Source: Centroberyx gerrardi
Lineage: Eukaryota > Chordata > Actinopteri > Beryciformes > Berycidae
DNA length: 64,000 nucleotides
NCBI RefSeq assembly: GCF_048128805.1
Contig: NC_135999.1
Span: 19,346,190-19,410,189, forward strand
Direction of reading: 5' to 3'
The translations under genes were made by a program, and so were the position numbers. Below, piece by piece: positions 60,830 to 64,000 of the stretch (its first letter is position 1; the number at the start of each line of letters is the position of its first letter). Below the pieces are notes generated by a model. The model saw only the letters and a list, made by a program, of their open reading frames with translations, did not search any database and was not told the DNA's origin.

Positions 60830-60839
60830 TCTCTGACGC
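54906..60839. other. Intergenic region between armh3 and kcnip2
   Basis: No gene found. Contains CA/GT repeats (56393-56426, 57829-57854, 58396-58428, 60475-60507, 60656-60702), CT tracts (58661-58692, 59806-59912, 60777-60826), poly-C (about 58223-58235) and a LINE tail (60.3 kb). The single-copy stretches 58.08-58.22 and 58.95-59.76 kb could hold kcnip2 regulatory elements, but nothing specific is seen. Confidence 0.6.
60265..60378 (+). mobile_element. Non-LTR 3' tail fragment
   Basis: Ends GCACTTTAAATAAATTTGACTTTGACTT, the same kind of tail as at 11.2 kb. Short and without coding. Confidence 0.45.
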
Positions 60840-61356
60840 AGGCTAAAAGACAGGTGGGATAATTCCTCCCTTCCTCTCTTCCTCTCTTCCTCCCTTCCCA
60901 CACTTCTACCTCAGCCCTGGACAGTTGTTGCGGGATGTGCGCTGCCTCTGTGCCGCTCTCAGGTCGGACAGCAGCTGCAGCTCGGACCAACAGATTCACT
61001 TGTTTTGGATGCCCGGACACAGCCAACAAGTCAGCAGATTTTCCAGTGCGGCCACACTAGAGTAGCACACTGGGTTTAAACTCGAGTCTCACAGTCTATT
61101 CCCAGCTGTGAGAGTGAGCGCGCGCCGATGCAGCGGCAGGAGAGAGTTCAGTTTGGATAGAGGCGGCCAGGAGCAGAGACGCGCTCCGCTCCTCACACAC
61201 TTTTTTTCCCCTTGTTCTTTTTTGTAACCCGGTTTGAAGTTTGCATCCCACATAGGCTGACGTTTGCAAAAAAACAAAAAACAAAAGTGAAATGCAGAAC
61301 AGAATGAACGGCCTGAAGTGATAGATGGGCTGCGGCTCCGACAGAAAAAGAGAGAT

Positions 61357-61442
<86 letters not shown>

Positions 61443-61483
61443 TGTGCACCGCGGCGGTCTGGTAAGCACTTTCCCCCCTGACA
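60840..61483 (+). promoter_or_regulatory. kcnip2: kcnip2 5' leader / promoter region with upstream ATGs and (AG)n
   Basis: GC-richer DNA (about 60900-61200) contains GCGCGCGCC. Upstream start codons are at 61128 (stop 61158-61160), 61292 (stop 61319-61321) and 61325. The last runs through the (AG)n tract as Arg-Glu repeats and stops at TAA 61463-61465. A donor-like CTG|GTAAGC at 61459-61467 hints that an alternative exon ends before the main ATG. The transcription start is unknown. Confidence 0.5.
61351..61439. repeat. (AG)n microsatellite in kcnip2 leader
   Basis: About 39 uninterrupted AG units (61361-61439) after a short interrupted start, 45 bp before the main ATG. Confidence 0.97.
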
Positions 61484-61556
61484 ATGAAATCCAGGAGTCA
61501 GGATCAGAGTTTGTCTGACTCCAGGGAACTGGATAGATCTTACGACCCGCTCACAG
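61484..61556 (+). CDS. kcnip2: Kv channel-interacting protein 2 (KChIP2), first coding exon only; gene continues beyond window
   Basis: Encodes MKSRSQDQSLSDSREL then DRSYDPLTG and ends at a consensus donor G|GTAGGTG in phase 1. The human KChIP2 N terminus contains ESLSDSRDLDGSYDQLTG, with the same exon break at the final Gly. KChIP2 is an EF-hand auxiliary subunit of Kv4 channels that shapes the cardiac transient outward current. EF hands and palmitoylation cysteines lie in later exons, outside the window. Position downstream of armh3 on the same strand matches human ARMH3-KCNIP2. Confidence comes from motif plus synteny. Confidence 0.85.
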
Positions 61557-63227
61557 GTAGGTGCGAGTGATTTTTCACCTTGTTTGTTGAATTTGAGAAA
61601 TGAGTGATATCGTGTGGAAAACTGAACAGCAGCCGATATCGATTGGCTGTTGTTTCCCCCTATAGCTGTTTGCTGGCCTGGCTTAAATTTCCAGTCACAA
61701 GTGCACAAATGCTGATGGAAAGGCTTTTGAAGTCTGGTTAAACTGCCATAGTAAAACGTAATTAATTAATAAGGAGACAAATTTTGCTGTTAGAAAGTGG
61801 GACTTTGTATGAAGGTTTTCTTGTGAACAAAAATGACTTGAGTCAACAGTAACTGCACAGTCAGAAAGCCATCACAGAGCATTTATAACAGCAACCCTAA
61901 CCCTAACAGCATACCTCCCCAGCAGGCCATTTGACAGTGTTATCCAGACAGTTCATGTAGATCCAGAATGGGATACACACTGTTTTTTTTAACAACCAAA
62001 CAAGGTTACAAAGGTGATTTTCTTTCCCTTCTACAGAGGTGAAAATAGTATTTTACCCAAGTTTAAAGATCTAAGGGGGCTTGCCCAGGAAACTACAAAG
62101 GTAAAAGTTAAAGTGAATAAAAATGAATACTCTTATAACCTTCAGTCAGTCTTTATTTGTGAGCATGAACAGCTCTCCCAACAGCTGGAAACCTCTGCTC
62201 TCCTCTGTGTTGTCTTCAGGAGACAAAACCTTGGAGCAGCTCCATTTACAGTGAATTGGAGATTAATTTTTTGCAGGATGTTCATTAGAGATTATACATC
62301 CAGATTAACTTTATGTCACTGTTTTAGCCGACTAACTGTTTTGAATCATAAAATGTGCCAATATTCTCATAAAATCAGCCAGGGTACTGACACTGTCCAT
62401 AAAGTCAACATTAAAATGTCACTAGAGCAGCTCTTCTTATCATCAGTGACTTGTTCTTGTTTAAAGTCCGGACTAAGTCATTCGAGACTGTAAATATACA
62501 ATATGCTATGTGAATTTTGTTTGATATTGGATTTTTACTTTTAAAGGATGGCACTTACTTAGATAGATAGATACTTTTGAATGAAAGTGAACAAGATTTT
62601 GCATGGGAGATAAAGCCATAATGACTATCTGGCTGTAACTGATGTTATTGTACTACTAACCCTAACTAAAAAGTAATAAACACTCAAATTACTATTACTA
62701 TTCACAAACATATTAACATATTTGGTCCTCCTAGATTAACCCAATTATGATAAATGCATTACCAAGTTTACTGTGATGTTAACTGACATTGCAATGCTGT
62801 AGTATGTTGTATGTATGTTGGTCAAATGAAAAAAATACTAAAAAAGCATTACAACTAAATTTGATTTATAAATGTGAAAGAACATATTTTTTTGATATGT
62901 TATCACAAGAAGTCACAAAAAGCAGATATATAGTGTCAGTAATATGCTCCGCTATTATTGGCTTGGATATGGGTATAGAGATATAGAACATAGAACATAG
63001 AACTCAATTGGTTGTAGCAGAACAGAAAAATGTAATCTCCAAAAGAAGAAGCTCGCCCATCTCATTTGACATTAAATTTGAAGTCCTTGCCAAGCACCTG
63101 TTCGCTCGATTCCAATTAGATCTGTCAGGCTACTTTCTTTATCTCAGACTTTTCAGCCTTTTGTTTTCTTCATGACTGCTTGCAAAGACAAGCCTCTGGA
63201 GATCAGTAAGCAGCGACTCAGTGTTTG

Positions 63228-63230
<3 letters not shown>

Positions 63231-63264
<34 letters not shown>
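63231..63264. repeat. (CA)n microsatellite
   Basis: About 17 CA units in kcnip2 intron 1. Confidence 0.9.
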
Positions 63265-63267
<3 letters not shown>

Positions 63268-63662
63268 CTCTAGATGCTTCATTTGGTCTTTTATTCTTGT
63301 GACAGTTTCCCAAAATAGTTTTTCCCTTAATAAGAAAATAGAATAGAATAAATCCTTTCATGTTTACTGAAGAGAGGCACAAGACCGTTCTCATTTAGTA
63401 TGCATGATATTTTTAAAATACGGATGGATGAGGGATGAATGGATGGATGTATGGAGGGAGGGATGGGTAGAAATATGAAGGTTTATTTAACGGCTGGTTG
63501 GGTAGATAGTTGTTGCAGGCACAATGCCCAGTGTGAAATCCATTCAGCAGCAGGTTAACCAAACAGGGAACAGGTGCATGAAGCATCATGAACAGAGAGG
63601 CAGGAAGGGGGCGTTCAAGGGACACAAACAAAACCTTTTTATTACAGTAAAGAGTGAAGTAT

Positions 63663-63760
63663 CGGGGCCGCCCTGGTGGCTCAACGGGCCGGGGTGCATA
63701 CCATGTACCTGCATCCTCGACCTGGGACCTTTGCTGCATGTCGCTCCACCATGTGCTGAT
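63663..63760 (+). mobile_element. tRNA-derived SINE fragment, same family as at 11.8 kb
   Basis: Shares GGTGGCTCA, GGGCCGGGG and the CTGGGACCTTTGCTGCATGTC segment with the 11.8-kb SINE. The B box is degraded (CATCCTCGACC). No target-site duplication was identified. Confidence 0.65.
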
Positions 63761-64000
63761 GAAAAAAGTTATAGCTTATCCATATCCAGAAACATCAAAC
63801 CATCTGCATCTATAGCACCTAGAGGTTTTCTAGTCTAACAATAGATTTAAAAGATTTATTGGTTGGATGTATGGGAAGTCAGTTTGCCAGCAATGTGGAA
63901 CAGCAGTTGACGCCTGTCCAAACCTTTCAGACTGACCAAATTAGGCCAAATGTTTTTTATGAGCAGAATATTTATAATATGACTCCAGCTGCTCTGCTGT

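Larger units (their letters stand above)
61557..64000 (+). other. kcnip2: Start of kcnip2 intron 1
   Basis: AT-rich intronic DNA. It holds a CA repeat (63231-63264), a GATG/ATGG-rich run (about 63422-63470) and a SINE head (63663-63750). An open stretch at 62014-62493 has no homology I recognise and biased, non-genic composition. Confidence 0.6.

Noticed and set aside
61893..61910. CCCTAACCCTAAC telomere-like sequence (also near 49590)
   Set aside because: Only about two units each; far too short to be an interstitial telomere.
62014..62493. 159-codon open stretch in kcnip2 intron 1
   Set aside because: No recognisable domain, no splice context, AT-rich composition.

Overview
This is a window of vertebrate nuclear DNA, almost certainly from a percomorph-type teleost fish. 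It has long introns with GT-AG junctions, very dense CA/GT and GA/CT dinucleotide repeats, tRNA-derived SINEs, fish-type non-LTR 3' tails, small inverted-repeat DNA elements and the motif GCTAACGTTAGC. No prokaryotic, viral or CRISPR features were seen. Genes were built by reading exons and splice sites by eye and comparing them with remembered human families; no search was run.

Three genes lie head-to-tail on the + strand. ldb1 (CDS 2724-21818, 11 exons, 412 aa) encodes the LIM-domain-binding transcription cofactor. armh3, formerly C10orf76 (CDS 33363-53555, 25 coding exons, 689 aa), encodes a Golgi-associated armadillo-like protein. The first coding exon of kcnip2/KChIP2 (61484-61556) follows, and that gene continues past the window. 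Order and orientation match human 10q24 LDB1 - (HPS6) - ARMH3 - KCNIP2. HPS6 is not visible here.

Where HPS6 would lie, and on the strand it would use, there is an unrecognised minus-strand locus (about 27399-29007). It consists of a 416-aa and a 99-aa reading frame that share a four-copy repeat of about 50 aa. The two frames are separated by one TGA and a shift at an (ATCC)n run. Two copies of an inverted-repeat DNA element flank it in opposite orientation. This is the best candidate for something undescribed.

Layout: 1-2.3 kb, repeat-rich upstream DNA; 2.3-24 kb, ldb1 with a 13-kb first intron that holds a probable alternative first coding exon (9369-9402) and possible alternative promoters near 13.2 and 15.2 kb; 24-32 kb, intergenic DNA with repeats and the unknown minus-strand locus; 32-55 kb, armh3; 55-61 kb, intergenic; 61-64 kb, kcnip2 promoter, first exon and start of intron 1.

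The three main genes have unrelated jobs (nuclear cofactor, Golgi PI4KB/GBF1 partner, Kv4 channel subunit). They share synteny, not a pathway.
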